From the NCBI RefSeq assembly GCF_012978815.1, contig NZ_LIWR01000001.1:62001-126000 (forward strand): DNA of 64,000 bases. Direction: 5' to 3'. A model generated the notes under the pieces. The model was not told the origin of the DNA. It ran no database searches and saw nothing but the letters and a program-made list of their open reading frames with translations. Origin of the DNA: Campylobacter sp. RM16189. Lineage in GTDB: Bacteria; Campylobacterota; Campylobacteria; Campylobacterales; Campylobacteraceae. A program made the translations under genes and the position numbers. This document shows, piece by piece, positions 24,730 to 33,568 of the stretch (positions are counted from its first letter, which is position 1; every line of letters starts with the position of its first letter).

Positions 24730-25900
24730 AGCATATTTTGGCAAATTTGGCGGGCAGTTCGTGCCTGAAACGGTTATGTTCGCGCTTGAAGAGCTTGAAG
24801 AAGCTTACGAAAAGATCGCCGGCACGCAGGAGTTTAAAGACGAGCTTAACGATCTGCTAAAGCACTATGTGGGTCGCCCTAGTCCGCTTTATCACGCAAA
24901 GCGTTTAAGCGAGCATTATGGGCATGAAATTTATCTAAAACGCGAAGATCTAAACCACACCGGCGCTCACAAGATAAATAACGCCCTCGGTCAAGCCCTA
25001 TTAGCTAAAAAAATGGGCAAAAAAAAGCTCTTAGCTGAAACGGGAGCGGGACAGCACGGAGTGGCGACTGCAACTGCTGCGGCACTTCTTGGGCTAGAAT
25101 GCGATGTGTATATGGGCGCAACCGATGTGGCGCGCCAGCAACTAAATGCGTTTAGAATGGATCTGCTCGGTGCAAAGGTTGTAAGCATTTACGACGGCTT
25201 AAAAACGCTTAAAGAGGCTACAACCGCAGCGATTCAAGCGTGGGTCAATGAGATAGAAAGCAGCTTTTACGTCATAGGCTCTGCCGTGGGTCCGCACCCT
25301 TATCCAAAGATCGTGCGCGAGCTTCAAAGCGTCATCGGTAGCGAGACAAAAGAGCAGCTAAAAGAATACGGAGTAAAAGCCGATTACATCATAGCTTGCG
25401 TAGGCGGCGGAAGCAATGCGATAGGAATTTTTAGCGGATTTTTAGAGGATATTAGCGTAAAATTAGTAGGTATAGAAGCGGCCGGTCTTGGAGCGGATAC
25501 TCCATATCACGCAGCCACGCTTACCAAAGGGCGCGAAGGTATCATACACGGCATGAAGACTATCGTGTTGCAAGATGACTTCGGTATGATAGCACCGGTT
25601 CACAGTATCTCGGCGGGTCTTGACTACCCTGGAGTGGGTCCTGAGCATGCGCACCTGCACGATATAAAGCGCGTAAAGTATCAAGCCGTAAGCGATGATG
25701 AGTGCATAAACGCGCTTCGTCTTACAAGCCGCCTTGAAGGTATAATCCCTGCGATAGAAAGCTCGCATGCGCTTGCGTATTTAGAAAAATTATGTCCGAA
25801 TTTAGATAAAAAAAGCGTTATCGTAGTAAACGTATCGGGCAGAGGCGATAAAGATATGAACACGGTAATGAGCTATGAGAAAGGAAAAATTTATGGCTAA
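24719..25900 (+). CDS. trpB: Tryptophan synthase beta chain
   Basis: PLP enzyme that joins indole and serine to make tryptophan. The 393-residue protein carries the PLP lysine in [19 protein letters not shown] (Lys near 87), then [16 protein letters not shown] and the phosphate-binding [10 protein letters not shown]. It is the canonical TrpB1 type, with an ammonia/indole tunnel partner TrpA directly downstream. The two genes overlap by 8 bp, as expected for subunits of one complex. Confidence 0.98.
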   Translation: MNTKAYFGKFGGQFVPETVMFALEELEEAYEKIAGTQEFKDELNDLLKHYVGRPSPLYHAKRLSEHYGHEIYLKREDLNHTGAHKINNALGQALLAKKMGKKKLLAETGAGQHGVATATAAALLGLECDVYMGATDVARQQLNAFRMDLLGAKVVSIYDGLKTLKEATTAAIQAWVNEIESSFYVIGSAVGPHPYPKIVRELQSVIGSETKEQLKEYGVKADYIIACVGGGSNAIGIFSGFLEDISVKLVGIEAAGLGADTPYHAATLTKGREGIIHGMKTIVLQDDFGMIAPVHSISAGLDYPGVGPEHAHLHDIKRVKYQAVSDDECINALRLTSRLEGIIPAIESSHALAYLEKLCPNLDKKSVIVVNVSGRGDKDMNTVMSYEKGKIYG

Positions 25901-26642
25901 GATATCCAAAGCCTTTGAGGGCAAAAAAGCAAACATCGGCTACATAGTAGCGGGCTATCCGAGCATTGAGCACACGCGCGAATTTTTACTAAATTTAGAC
26001 GCTAGCTCGCTTGATCTGCTTGAGCTTGGAATTCCTTACTCAGACCCGCTAGCAGACGGCAAGCTTATAGCCGAAGCAAGCTTTGAAGCGGTAACAAACG
26101 GCGTAAATACAGAGAGAATTTTTAGCCTTCTTGAAGAGTGCAAGCAAAGCGTAAATAAGCCGCTTGTCTTTTTGGTTTATTACAATATCATCTTCGCTTA
26201 CGGAGTGGAAAAATTCATCGCGCGCTCAAGCAAGGTAGGCATAAGCGGGTTTATCATACCCGATCTGCCGTTTGAAGAGAGCGAAGAGGTAAGCGGGCTA
26301 TGCTCTAAATTCGGGCTTGATCTGGTGCCATTAATAAGCGTTACCTCGGCTCACAGAACGGATAAAATTTTAAGCATTGGATCAGGATTTATCTATGCTC
26401 TTGGCGCGGTAGGAGTAAGCGGATCGCAGCGGGCCAGCATAGATAGGCTTAAAAATTTAGTCTCAGATTTAAAGCAAAAGAGCGATTTGCCCGTAGCCGT
26501 AGGCTTTGGCGTGAAAAACAGCTGTGACGTTAGCGAAGTCAAAAGCTTTGCAGACGGAGCGATAATCGGCACCGAAATCGTCAAGCTAACGGCGAAATTT
26601 AGCGGTAAAAAATTGATAGAAGAAATCAATAAGCTTTTTTAA
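25893..26642 (+). CDS. trpA: Tryptophan synthase alpha chain
   Basis: Cleaves indole-3-glycerol phosphate to indole and passes it to TrpB. The chosen start ([10 protein letters not shown]) overlaps the trpB stop and follows AAAGGAAAAATTT; an in-frame ATG six codons earlier lacks a ribosome site. The 249 residues include the catalytic Glu/Asp motifs [15 protein letters not shown] and IPDLPFEE and the phosphate loop VGFGVKN. It is the last trp gene; no clear terminator was seen before the next promoter about 30 bases on. Confidence 0.96.
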   Translation: MAKISKAFEGKKANIGYIVAGYPSIEHTREFLLNLDASSLDLLELGIPYSDPLADGKLIAEASFEAVTNGVNTERIFSLLEECKQSVNKPLVFLVYYNIIFAYGVEKFIARSSKVGISGFIIPDLPFEESEEVSGLCSKFGLDLVPLISVTSAHRTDKILSIGSGFIYALGAVGVSGSQRASIDRLKNLVSDLKQKSDLPVAVGFGVKNSCDVSEVKSFADGAIIGTEIVKLTAKFSGKKLIEEINKLF

Positions 26643-26670
26643 ATTTATAGTAAATTATATAAATTTGAAG

Positions 26671-26676
26671 TATAAT
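26671..26676 (+). promoter_or_regulatory. -10 box of the CheX-fliN-fliO unit
   Basis: TATAAT within GAAGTATAATTGAAG, 30 bases before the first ATG and just after the trp operon. Confidence 0.55.
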
Positions 26677-26705
26677 TGAAGTTATTTGATATCAAGGAAA
26701 TTAAA

Positions 26706-27125
26706 ATGATGGATATAATTGAGATAGGAATAAAACACCTTTGTGAAGATACTCTCGGATATAAAGTCAGTGAAGCAAAAACATTAAATGGCGAATTTTA
26801 TGGCTCTAGCCTACCAATTTATAAAGGCGGGGACGAATATCAATTCTACCTTTATTTTAAAAAAGAGACTTTAAATCAGTTTGCTAAAATTTTATTGGGA
26901 GTTGATGAGCTAGCCGAGGATGAACTAAGTGATATTTGCAAAGAGAGTGCAAATTTGGCAATAGGATATGCTAAAAACATACTAAATGAACGAGAAAATA
27001 ACGCCTACAAAATGGGTACTCCAGAATATCTCGGGCGTATGCAAGGCTTTCCTGTGGAGCTTGAAGAAAAGAGAATCTATAAAATAAAAAATAGAACATT
27101 TCAAATAGGGTACAAAAAGGCATGA
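26706..27125 (+). CDS. CheX-like chemotaxis phosphatase family protein
   Basis: A 139-residue protein resembling the CheX/CheC-like domain: LNGEFYGSSLPIYKGGDEYQF, then a region DELSDICKESANLAIGYAKN that looks like the family's phosphatase helix (usual pattern E..N...G). CheX dephosphorylates CheY-P. The C. jejuni orthologue (Cj0350 by synteny) is, as I recall, a CheX-type phosphatase. ATG 26706 follows AAGGAAATTAAA; a TTG ten codons upstream is less likely. Its stop overlaps fliN by 4 bp, which supports a role at the flagellar switch. Confidence 0.75.
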   Translation: MMDIIEIGIKHLCEDTLGYKVSEAKTLNGEFYGSSLPIYKGGDEYQFYLYFKKETLNQFAKILLGVDELAEDELSDICKESANLAIGYAKNILNERENNAYKMGTPEYLGRMQGFPVELEEKRIYKIKNRTFQIGYKKA

Positions 27126-27436
27126 ATCGGGAGCTAGAACAAATTTTAGAAAAAAACGGACTTTTTAAAAGCTATGACGAGTTAATGGATATAAGCGTAG
27201 ATTTTATCTCCGAACTTGGCACGACAACAATTAGCGTAAGAGAGCTTTTAAAACTTGAAAACGGCTCGGTTATAGATCTTGAAAAGCCTGCCGGCGAAAG
27301 TGTGGAGCTCTTCATTAACAACCGAATTTTTGGCAAGGGCGAAGTAATGGTGTATGAGAAAAATTTAGCTATCCGCATAAATGAAATTTTAGACTCAAAA
27401 TCAGTAATTCAATACTTCAAAAGAGAGCAATTATGA
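27122..27436 (+). CDS. fliN: Flagellar motor switch protein FliN
   Basis: Part of the C-ring that sets motor direction and helps the export apparatus. The 104 residues contain the SpoA/FliN domain: DISVDFISELGTTTISVRELLKLENGSVIDL, VELFINNRIFGKGEVMVYEKNLAIRINEIL. It lacks the longer N-terminal extension of FliY. The gene overlaps both neighbours by 4 bp, so the CheX-like protein, FliN and the FliO-like protein are translated from one message. Confidence 0.96.
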   Translation: MNRELEQILEKNGLFKSYDELMDISVDFISELGTTTISVRELLKLENGSVIDLEKPAGESVELFINNRIFGKGEVMVYEKNLAIRINEILDSKSVIQYFKREQL

Positions 27437-28287
27437 GAAATTTGCTTGCTATTTTTGCTTTTACCGTCTCATTATTTGCCTCAAACCTACTCACATATAA
27501 TATATATGAAAGAAGCGATAGGGTCGATGTAATGCTTTCATTTGACGCACCTTACGAGGGAAATATATTCCAAAAGCGCGAAAACGATATGACAATGCTT
27601 ATATTTAACGGGCTAAATTTCGATCAGGCTGTTGAAAAAAACTTAAACTCAAAAATACTTCAAGAACTATACATAGAACCCAAGCAAAATAGCGTAGTTT
27701 TAAGCATAAAAAGCAGTTCTTCAATAGGAGTAATGGCTTCTAAAACCTCTGACGGATTTGGACTCAGAATCAGAGTCGTAAGCACAGCTGCCGCCTCAAC
27801 TAAAAACGAGCAACCTATTTCACAAAGCGAACAGATAATCCAGCCCAAAACGTCTACAACTATAAATACTCAGCCTGATATACAAAATATCTTTGACGCA
27901 AGATATTATATGGTAATAGGTGTTCTTATAGCCTTTGCCATAGCTCTTTGGCTGCTTAAAAACTTTATAGTCAAAAAAACAGGAGGCAGCAGAAAACTAA
28001 ATCTTGCCGGATGGCTAAATAGCGATAAAAGTCAGGATGTAAAAATTTTATATGAAAAACCGCTTGATAGAACAAACAAGGTTATGCTATTAAACCATCA
28101 AAACAAAAAATACCTTGTCTTGGTGGGCAGTTCAAATGTGCTACTAGATAAATTTGGTGAAGACACTATTAATAGCGAAAATGACTTTGAGGCATTTTTT
28201 GAAGAAAATCGTAAGAGAATAGGACAGTATCTTGAAGATAGGCAAAATGCCTTGAGCGCATACAAGGACAAAGCTAGCCTCAACTAA
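27433..28287 (+). CDS. fliO: FliO-like flagellar protein with extended periplasmic domain
   Basis: A 284-residue protein with a signal peptide (MRNLLAIFAFTVSLFAS), a periplasmic beta-rich region of about 110 residues that resembles an AMIN-like fold, a Gln/Thr/Ser-rich linker, one transmembrane helix (about 157-177) and a cytoplasmic tail. The tail pattern VKILYEKPLDRTNKVMLLNHQNKKYLVLVGSSNVLLDKF matches FliO (basic juxtamembrane region, then a small beta domain). FliO helps FliP assemble in the export gate. Direct 4-bp overlap after fliN matches the fliN-fliO order of other bacteria. The equivalent C. jejuni gene (Cj0352) was long annotated only as a membrane protein. Confidence 0.72.
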   Translation: MRNLLAIFAFTVSLFASNLLTYNIYERSDRVDVMLSFDAPYEGNIFQKRENDMTMLIFNGLNFDQAVEKNLNSKILQELYIEPKQNSVVLSIKSSSSIGVMASKTSDGFGLRIRVVSTAAASTKNEQPISQSEQIIQPKTSTTINTQPDIQNIFDARYYMVIGVLIAFAIALWLLKNFIVKKTGGSRKLNLAGWLNSDKSQDVKILYEKPLDRTNKVMLLNHQNKKYLVLVGSSNVLLDKFGEDTINSENDFEAFFEENRKRIGQYLEDRQNALSAYKDKASLN

Positions 28288-29731
28288 CGAAGCTTATTGC
28301 AAATGTCGCAGGCTTAGCGATCTTTTTAATATTCTCTTTTGTCATAAATTGCTCTTTTGCCCCACTAATTTCAAGCATTTGGCTTTTAAGCTCAAATTTT
28401 AGCTTCTTATGCGTGCAGTTTATATCCAATATCTTAGCAAAATTTAGAATAAAACTCAGCCATTTTACAATATCTTCTTCGGGCAAAAGATCTCTGAATT
28501 TCTCAAATTCTCCTAGAGTTTTTTTACCATTTAAGCCTACAATGGTTGCTATAAGTGCTTTTTGTCTATGTGAAAAGCCATAATTTAAAGCGTTTATAAC
28601 AAAATTTGCAGAATTTATATGCTCTCCGTAAAATCCTAAACATTGTCCTAGATTATGAAGTCTAGCGGCGGTCTCAAGTTCATATATAAACTTATCATCG
28701 ATTCTGTGAAGCGGTTTAAGCGTTACAAAAGCATCTTTTGCATATTTTACGACCATTTTGTTGTTATTTAGCAAAAATCTATCTTGCAAACTTCTTACGC
28801 TAGTATTGAAATTTGGCGGAAATTTCTTACTAGGGCGCAATATATCGCTTAGGTAGACACCCTCTCTAAATCCTACACCACTTGTATACACATGCTCACA
28901 TTTTAAGCTATTTACCACACTTAAAAATATATAAGCACCCTCCCTAATGGTATCAAAACGATCTTTTTTAATATAAAATTTATCGAGATCAAGCACGCTT
29001 GCTTTGGTTAAATTTTGTATAAATTCCTTTTGCGATTCAAATTTATAGCTAAAGTTATGAACCGATCTTAAAGGATAGTTTTGCGCTTGCATAATAGCGC
29101 TTGATATAGCTCTTAAGCTTCCACCTATTGTCACTATATTTTTGCTTTTAAAGTTTTTTGGCAGATCTTTTAAAATTTCTTTCATAAAATCATTAAGACC
29201 TTTTAAATTTTTCTTATCGAAAAATAGCTCTTTTAGTCTTACCGTGCCTACATCAAGAGAAACGGCATCTACTATTTTTGCGTCTTTAATCATAGCAAGT
29301 TCAGTCGAGCCTCCACCTATATCAATCGTAATAAACTCGCTCATAGGCTCAAGCAAATTTAAAGCCGCAATCCCGCCCAAGCTAGCCTCATCAATCCCTT
29401 TTACAACTTTTAAATTAAGTCCCAAATTTCGTCTAATCAGGCTTATTAGTTCATTTGAATTGGGAGCGTCTCTAAGGGCTGAAGTACCCATACAAAATAT
29501 TTTATTACACTTATACGCTTTAGCTATGCTTTTAAATTCACAAAATGCCTCATAAGCTTTTTGCATCGATTTTTCACTTATTGCACCACCATTTTCATAA
29601 GCGCTTTCTCCAAGCCTAACCTTCATCTTAAATTCGCCCAGTATATAAAACGCATATCTTGAGGTCCTCTCAAATATAGCCATTCTCATAGAATTTGACC
29701 CAAGATCTATAACTGCTGTTCGTTTTGCCAT
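28280..29731 (-). CDS. Ppx/GppA family phosphatase
   Basis: Exopolyphosphatase or guanosine pentaphosphate phosphohydrolase of the sugar kinase/actin fold, 483 residues. The N-terminal domain begins AVIDLGSNSMRMAIFE (phosphate loop), followed by MGTSALRDAPNS, FITIDIGGGSTELAM and TSGVGFREGVYLSDIL. The C-terminal half has the HD-like helical domain with ARLHNLGQCLGFYG. C. jejuni has two such proteins that process polyphosphate and pppGpp. It converges with the FliO-like gene (8-bp overlap of the 3' ends) and is followed on its strand by nothing closer. Confidence 0.92.
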   Translation of the reverse strand: MAKRTAVIDLGSNSMRMAIFERTSRYAFYILGEFKMKVRLGESAYENGGAISEKSMQKAYEAFCEFKSIAKAYKCNKIFCMGTSALRDAPNSNELISLIRRNLGLNLKVVKGIDEASLGGIAALNLLEPMSEFITIDIGGGSTELAMIKDAKIVDAVSLDVGTVRLKELFFDKKNLKGLNDFMKEILKDLPKNFKSKNIVTIGGSLRAISSAIMQAQNYPLRSVHNFSYKFESQKEFIQNLTKASVLDLDKFYIKKDRFDTIREGAYIFLSVVNSLKCEHVYTSGVGFREGVYLSDILRPSKKFPPNFNTSVRSLQDRFLLNNNKMVVKYAKDAFVTLKPLHRIDDKFIYELETAARLHNLGQCLGFYGEHINSANFVINALNYGFSHRQKALIATIVGLNGKKTLGEFEKFRDLLPEEDIVKWLSFILNFAKILDINCTHKKLKFELKSQMLEISGAKEQFMTKENIKKIAKPATFAISFVS

Positions 29732-29746
29732 ATACCGCTCTTTTAT

Positions 29747-31039
29747 TTATTTTTTTACATTTCTTAATATCGGTAAAACAAGCGAGGAGACCACTCCTTT
29801 TACTCCATCGGTTCTATTTTTGATACTCACATTGCCACCGAGCGCTTGAGCTGCACCTTTGGCTAAAAATAGTCCCAGACCTGCACCGCTTTTATTTCCA
29901 AAGCGCTTAAACGGAGCAAAAAGATCCTTGCTCTCATCGATACCTATACCCTCATCAATCACTTCTACAATAAACTCTTCGTCTTTTAGCTTTGAAACTA
30001 TCGTGATTGTAGATTTTGGAGGAGAGAATTTAATCGCATTTTGAACGAAATTTTGAATAATATGTGTTAGCAAAGTAGGCTGTAAGGTCATTTTAAGCGT
30101 TTTTGGTGATAAATTTATCATAACATCCTTATCATCACCACGAGCCAAAATTTTAAAGTTATTAGCCATTTTATCCAAAAATTCTATAATATCGATCTGG
30201 ACCGCCTCCTCAAACTGAGCTCCCTCCTGGCGCCCAATTTCAAGGATAGATCCTATCATCTTATTCATGCCATTTATCTCTTCGTTATTGTTTTTAAGAG
30301 CCTCTATATACTTTTCGCTATCTCTAGGTTTTAACAAAGTCACTTCATTTTTAGTTTTCATCACGGCAAGAGGAGTTTTAAGCTCATGTGCCACACCTAC
30401 AAAAAGCTCCTTTTGATACAACACAAAGGTCTGAATTCTACCTATTAGACGGTTGATACTCTTTCCAAGCGGAGTAAATTCATCGGGCAACTCGTCTATA
30501 CTAACCTCTTTTAAAAATCTTTCGTTTAATTTACTAAGTTTTGAGCTTAAAATTTTAATAGGTACAAGTAGCATTCGAGATAGGAACAACGCATAAAAAA
30601 GCACTAAAAATATAGCAGTTGCATTTACTATCATGATATCAACTAAAATTTGATCTATGAGTTTGCTTTGCATAGTGGTCTCTTTGGTAAGAGTTATATA
30701 TGAATCTCCTATATATGGAAAATATAGCTTTAAATAGGTCTTATTTTCTGTTTTTTCATTTACGAAATATGGATTTTTAGACTTTGACGCCTTTGTTATT
30801 ATGTTTACAGTGGTTGTGCTTCCGTCAAGAGTGCCGTATTCAAAACCACCTTTTTTTTGACTCAAATTTGAACTTGTAGATAGGATTTTGGCCTCATACA
30901 TCAAAGATTGAGATATGCCCTCATAGATAGTCACCTTGATGTAGTAATATAGCATTACTGAGATGATTACAATTAGCATCGCCGAAGCTGATGCTAATTG
31001 AATGATGAATCTAGCTCTTAAGCTTTTTTTGGAAAGCAA
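29747..31039 (-). CDS. Membrane sensor histidine kinase paired with the CosR-like regulator
   Basis: A 430-residue kinase with transmembrane helices at about 12-34 and 130-155 around a small periplasmic sensor, a HAMP-like linker, the H-box FVGVAHELKTPLAV (phospho-acceptor His218), N-box HIIQNFVQNAIKF, G1 EVIDEGIGIDES, F-box APFKRFG and G2 AGLGLFLAKG. All are intact, so it should autophosphorylate. The start is TTG 31039, overlapping the regulator gene by 22 bp. C. jejuni and H. pylori lack a kinase next to the orthologous regulator. Confidence 0.93.
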   Translation of the reverse strand: MLSKKSLRARFIIQLASASAMLIVIISVMLYYYIKVTIYEGISQSLMYEAKILSTSSNLSQKKGGFEYGTLDGSTTTVNIITKASKSKNPYFVNEKTENKTYLKLYFPYIGDSYITLTKETTMQSKLIDQILVDIMIVNATAIFLVLFYALFLSRMLLVPIKILSSKLSKLNERFLKEVSIDELPDEFTPLGKSINRLIGRIQTFVLYQKELFVGVAHELKTPLAVMKTKNEVTLLKPRDSEKYIEALKNNNEEINGMNKMIGSILEIGRQEGAQFEEAVQIDIIEFLDKMANNFKILARGDDKDVMINLSPKTLKMTLQPTLLTHIIQNFVQNAIKFSPPKSTITIVSKLKDEEFIVEVIDEGIGIDESKDLFAPFKRFGNKSGAGLGLFLAKGAAQALGGNVSIKNRTDGVKGVVSSLVLPILRNVKK

Positions 31040-31689
31040 AATCTATATCCGCGTCTTCTAACGGTTTCGATTGTAGATATATTTAGTGGTTTGTCCATTT
31101 TTTGGCGTATTTGATTGATTGCTACTTCGATTACGTTTGGAGTAACAAGCTCAGGCTCTTCCCAGATGGCATCTAAAAGCTGCTCTTTTGATACTATTTG
31201 ATCAGAGTGGCGAGCCAGGTGGGTTAATACCTCAAAAGGTTTACCTTTTAGCTCGATATCTTGTCCAAGATATGTTATTTTCTCTTCATCTGGATCTATT
31301 ATAAGATCGTCTATTTTAATAACATTTGTTCCGCCAAATCTTAATCTTGCTTCGATTCTTGCTACCAATACGTCAAAATCGAAAGGCTTTTTAATATAAT
31401 CATCTGCACCTACTCTAAACGCCTTAACCTCGCTATCCTTGTCATCTTTAGCAGATAGAACTACAACAGCGGTTCTTGGAGATTTATTTTTAATAACACT
31501 TATTAGATCAACACCGTCTCCATCAGGCAGCATCCAATCTGTAAGCACGAGATCATAGTTTCTAATGCCTATATAGTATTCGGCATCTTTAAAATTTTCA
31601 GAACTATCGGTCTGATATCCAAATTCTTGTAAGCCCTCAGCAATCGTTTTATTTAACGTTACTTCGTCTTCTACTATTAAAATTCTCAT
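31018..31689 (-). CDS. cosR: OmpR-family response regulator, CosR/HP1043 orthologue
   Basis: A 223-residue regulator with an N-terminal receiver domain and a C-terminal winged helix. The DNA-binding half (KITYLGQDIELKGKPFEVLTHLARHSDQIVSKEQ, ending TVRRRGYRFCFPKKA) is nearly identical to what I recall of C. jejuni CosR, the essential oxidative-stress regulator. Unlike C. jejuni CosR and H. pylori HP1043, which lack the standard phospho-acceptor, this receiver has Asp51 in VLTDWMLPDGDG, acidic residues at the N-terminus (VEDE) and Lys in IKKPF. With the adjoining kinase it looks like a working two-component system. Predicted targets would be the oxidative-stress genes. Confidence 0.9.
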   Translation of the reverse strand: MRILIVEDEVTLNKTIAEGLQEFGYQTDSSENFKDAEYYIGIRNYDLVLTDWMLPDGDGVDLISVIKNKSPRTAVVVLSAKDDKDSEVKAFRVGADDYIKKPFDFDVLVARIEARLRFGGTNVIKIDDLIIDPDEEKITYLGQDIELKGKPFEVLTHLARHSDQIVSKEQLLDAIWEEPELVTPNVIEVAINQIRQKMDKPLNISTIETVRRRGYRFCFPKKA

Positions 31690-31769
31690 TTGATTATTCC
31701 TTGGGAGTATAAATTATAGGCGGATTGTATCATAAATTAAGGATAATTTCAAGATACTTTAAAAAAAAT

Positions 31770-32087
31770 TTAATATTTGCTCTCGAACCTAGCTCCTACC
31801 AAGGCATTATTAAGAATCTCTGTTTTTAGAATTTCCATCTTTAGTGAAGTTAGAGAGCTAAATTTATCTTTTAGATTTTTGGCACAGACCTCAAGTGAAT
31901 TTTCAACTGTTTCAAATTTATGTTCATTATAAATAGATTCTATAAAATTTATCACTTCAACATAGTCTATAAAGTCACTACTTTGAAATTCTACATTTAT
32001 ACGTACTTTTTGAGGGTTTAAGCGCTCAAATTCAAGCAGCCCTATAATAGTCTCAAACTCATAATCTTTTATGAGCGTCGTTATCAT
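31770..32087 (-). CDS. folB: Dihydroneopterin aldolase
   Basis: Folate-pathway enzyme that cleaves dihydroneopterin. The 105-residue product is of typical size, with IIGLLEFERLNPQKVRINVEF near the N-terminus (usual G.ERE...Q.V..D) and a NSLEVCAKNLKDKF segment. The match is weaker than for plsY but agrees with the C. jejuni neighbourhood (Cj0356c). It overlaps plsY by 4 bp and precedes cosR. Confidence 0.8.
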   Translation of the reverse strand: MITTLIKDYEFETIIGLLEFERLNPQKVRINVEFQSSDFIDYVEVINFIESIYNEHKFETVENSLEVCAKNLKDKFSSLTSLKMEILKTEILNNALVGARFESKY

Positions 32088-32698
32088 ATCACCTTACTCT
32101 CTTGCCCGCTAAATAGTCTTTTAATATTTGGAATATGCTTATAAAATACTATAAATGCTATTATAAAAATAGGAGCGTGAGAGTCTATATCTGGGATTTT
32201 CGGATGAATGATAAGAGTTGAGATGATCAGCGCAAGAAGCGCTGCCAAAGATGCTAAAGAGCTGATTTTTAGAACTCTGCCGACTACAAACCAGACAACA
32301 AGAGCCACAATAACCTCAACAGGCAAAAATATCATCAAAACACCAGCTCCAGTTGCCACCCCTTTGCCGCCTTCAAATTTTAAAAAAGGTGAATAGCAGT
32401 GACCAATAACAGAAAAAACAGCCATAGCCCAAAGGGTAGCAGGGCTAAGTCCTATAAATTTTGCTATCAAAATAGGCAAAACGCCCTTTAGTACGTCACA
32501 AACCACAGTTAGAATAGCTATCTTTTTGGCAAGTTTGGGATTTTTTTCTTTTAAGACGCGCAAAACATTCGTAGCGCCAATGCTTTTACTGCCCTCATTT
32601 TGTATATTTACGTTACCAAAAATTTTAGCAAGGATTAGCCCAAATGGAATCCCTCCTAGAAGATAGGCTAGAGCATAAGCTATAATGTTTTCGTTCAT
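32084..32698 (-). CDS. plsY: Glycerol-3-phosphate acyltransferase PlsY
   Basis: Inner-membrane enzyme that transfers the acyl group from acyl-phosphate to glycerol-3-phosphate, working after PlsX (plsX is at 38.9 kb). The 204 residues have five hydrophobic segments and the three conserved motifs: LLGGIPFGLILAK, GSKSIGATNVLR and GHCYSPFLKFEGGKGVATGAG. Expected length and motifs are complete. Confidence 0.96.
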   Translation of the reverse strand: MNENIIAYALAYLLGGIPFGLILAKIFGNVNIQNEGSKSIGATNVLRVLKEKNPKLAKKIAILTVVCDVLKGVLPILIAKFIGLSPATLWAMAVFSVIGHCYSPFLKFEGGKGVATGAGVLMIFLPVEVIVALVVWFVVGRVLKISSLASLAALLALIISTLIIHPKIPDIDSHAPIFIIAFIVFYKHIPNIKRLFSGQESKVI

Positions 32699-32780
32699 TT
32701 TTTATCCTATTTTAGATTTAAGGATATTATATTATTTAATTTTATCTGATTTTCTTATAAATTTATGAGAAATTTAAGGT

Positions 32781-32806
32781 TTTGGCGAAGTATTTTTTTC
32801 GCCAAA
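32781..32806 (-). terminator. Stem-loop after the retention-module gene
   Basis: Perfect 9-bp arms TTTGGCGAA and TTCGCCAAA around an 8-base T-rich loop, 5 bases from the stop codon. The trailing T-run is poor on the minus strand, so it may also act as a processing or attenuation structure before plsY. Confidence 0.5.
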
Positions 32807-32810
32807 TTTA

Positions 32811-33485
32811 TTAAATATCTACTTGAATTTCACTTTCTATCTTAATGGATATTGTAGCATTAGTAGTTTCCGATGAAGTATCGCTATTTTTATATTCATT
32901 ACTATAAGAGATGGATACATCCTTATTGTTCTCGACGTTTAGACTATTTTCTAGACCATCTTTTTTATCACCGACATCAAGCATGTCTTGAGCCGATACC
33001 TTTTCTATAATAGCATCTTTCATAAGTTTAGTTTGCTCTTCGTGTTTCATATCTGAAACTTTACTTAAATCAAGAGTAGAGTCACTAGAAATGCTAACAT
33101 GTTCTGCATTGTTAGCATTATAAATAGCTTTGGAGTCAAAACCATCGTTTGATTCAATAAAAAAACTTTCAGTAGTCACCTCTTCTATAGTTTCAAAACT
33201 CTGAATTTCTAAAATCGCCTTTTCCAGTGAGCTTTCTTGCAAATTTGATTCATCGCCAAAGCTCTCTGCACTAACTATACTTTGATCTATTTTTAAACTA
33301 TCAATTCCTACTAAAGCTATATCTTCTGATCCAAAAGATAAGACAATGCTATCACTTTCAGAGCTTGTAAATACAGTATCGCCTATATTTAAAACATCAC
33401 CTTTATTAAGCTCTCTTTCTTGACTTCGCATATCTACGACGATAGCTCTTCCTATCACTTCTTTTACGAAACCCGAACTGCTCAT
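32811..33485 (-). CDS. Retention-module-like protein, truncated adhesin head
   Basis: A 224-residue protein without signal peptide. Residues 5-75 (KEVIGRAIVVDMRSQE, KGDVLNIGDTVFTSSESDS, LSFGSEDIALVG) follow the pattern of the N-terminal retention module of LapA-type giant adhesins secreted by type I systems. The rest is Ser/Asp/Glu-rich low-complexity sequence that ends normally with a stop. No repeats, RTX motifs or secretion genes follow; plsY starts 112 bases later. It may be a cut-down relic or a free-standing protein. ATG 33485 has an AGAGGGGAATT site. Confidence 0.6.
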   Translation of the reverse strand: MSSSGFVKEVIGRAIVVDMRSQERELNKGDVLNIGDTVFTSSESDSIVLSFGSEDIALVGIDSLKIDQSIVSAESFGDESNLQESSLEKAILEIQSFETIEEVTTESFFIESNDGFDSKAIYNANNAEHVSISSDSTLDLSKVSDMKHEEQTKLMKDAIIEKVSAQDMLDVGDKKDGLENSLNVENNKDVSISYSNEYKNSDTSSETTNATISIKIESEIQVDI

Positions 33486-33542
33486 AATTCCCCTCTTTTT
33501 CTATTTTTGTGTAATTGTATTAAAAAAATAGATAGTTTGTAT

Positions 33543-33560
33543 ATTGTACTTTGGTACAAT
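33543..33560. promoter_or_regulatory. Perfect inverted repeat between the HerA-like and retention-module genes
   Basis: ATTGTAC and GTACAAT flank a TTTG spacer, between the stop of the HerA-like gene and the start of the retention-module gene. No T-run follows on either strand, so an operator is as plausible as a terminator. Confidence 0.4.
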
Positions 33561-33568
33561 GAAACTAA

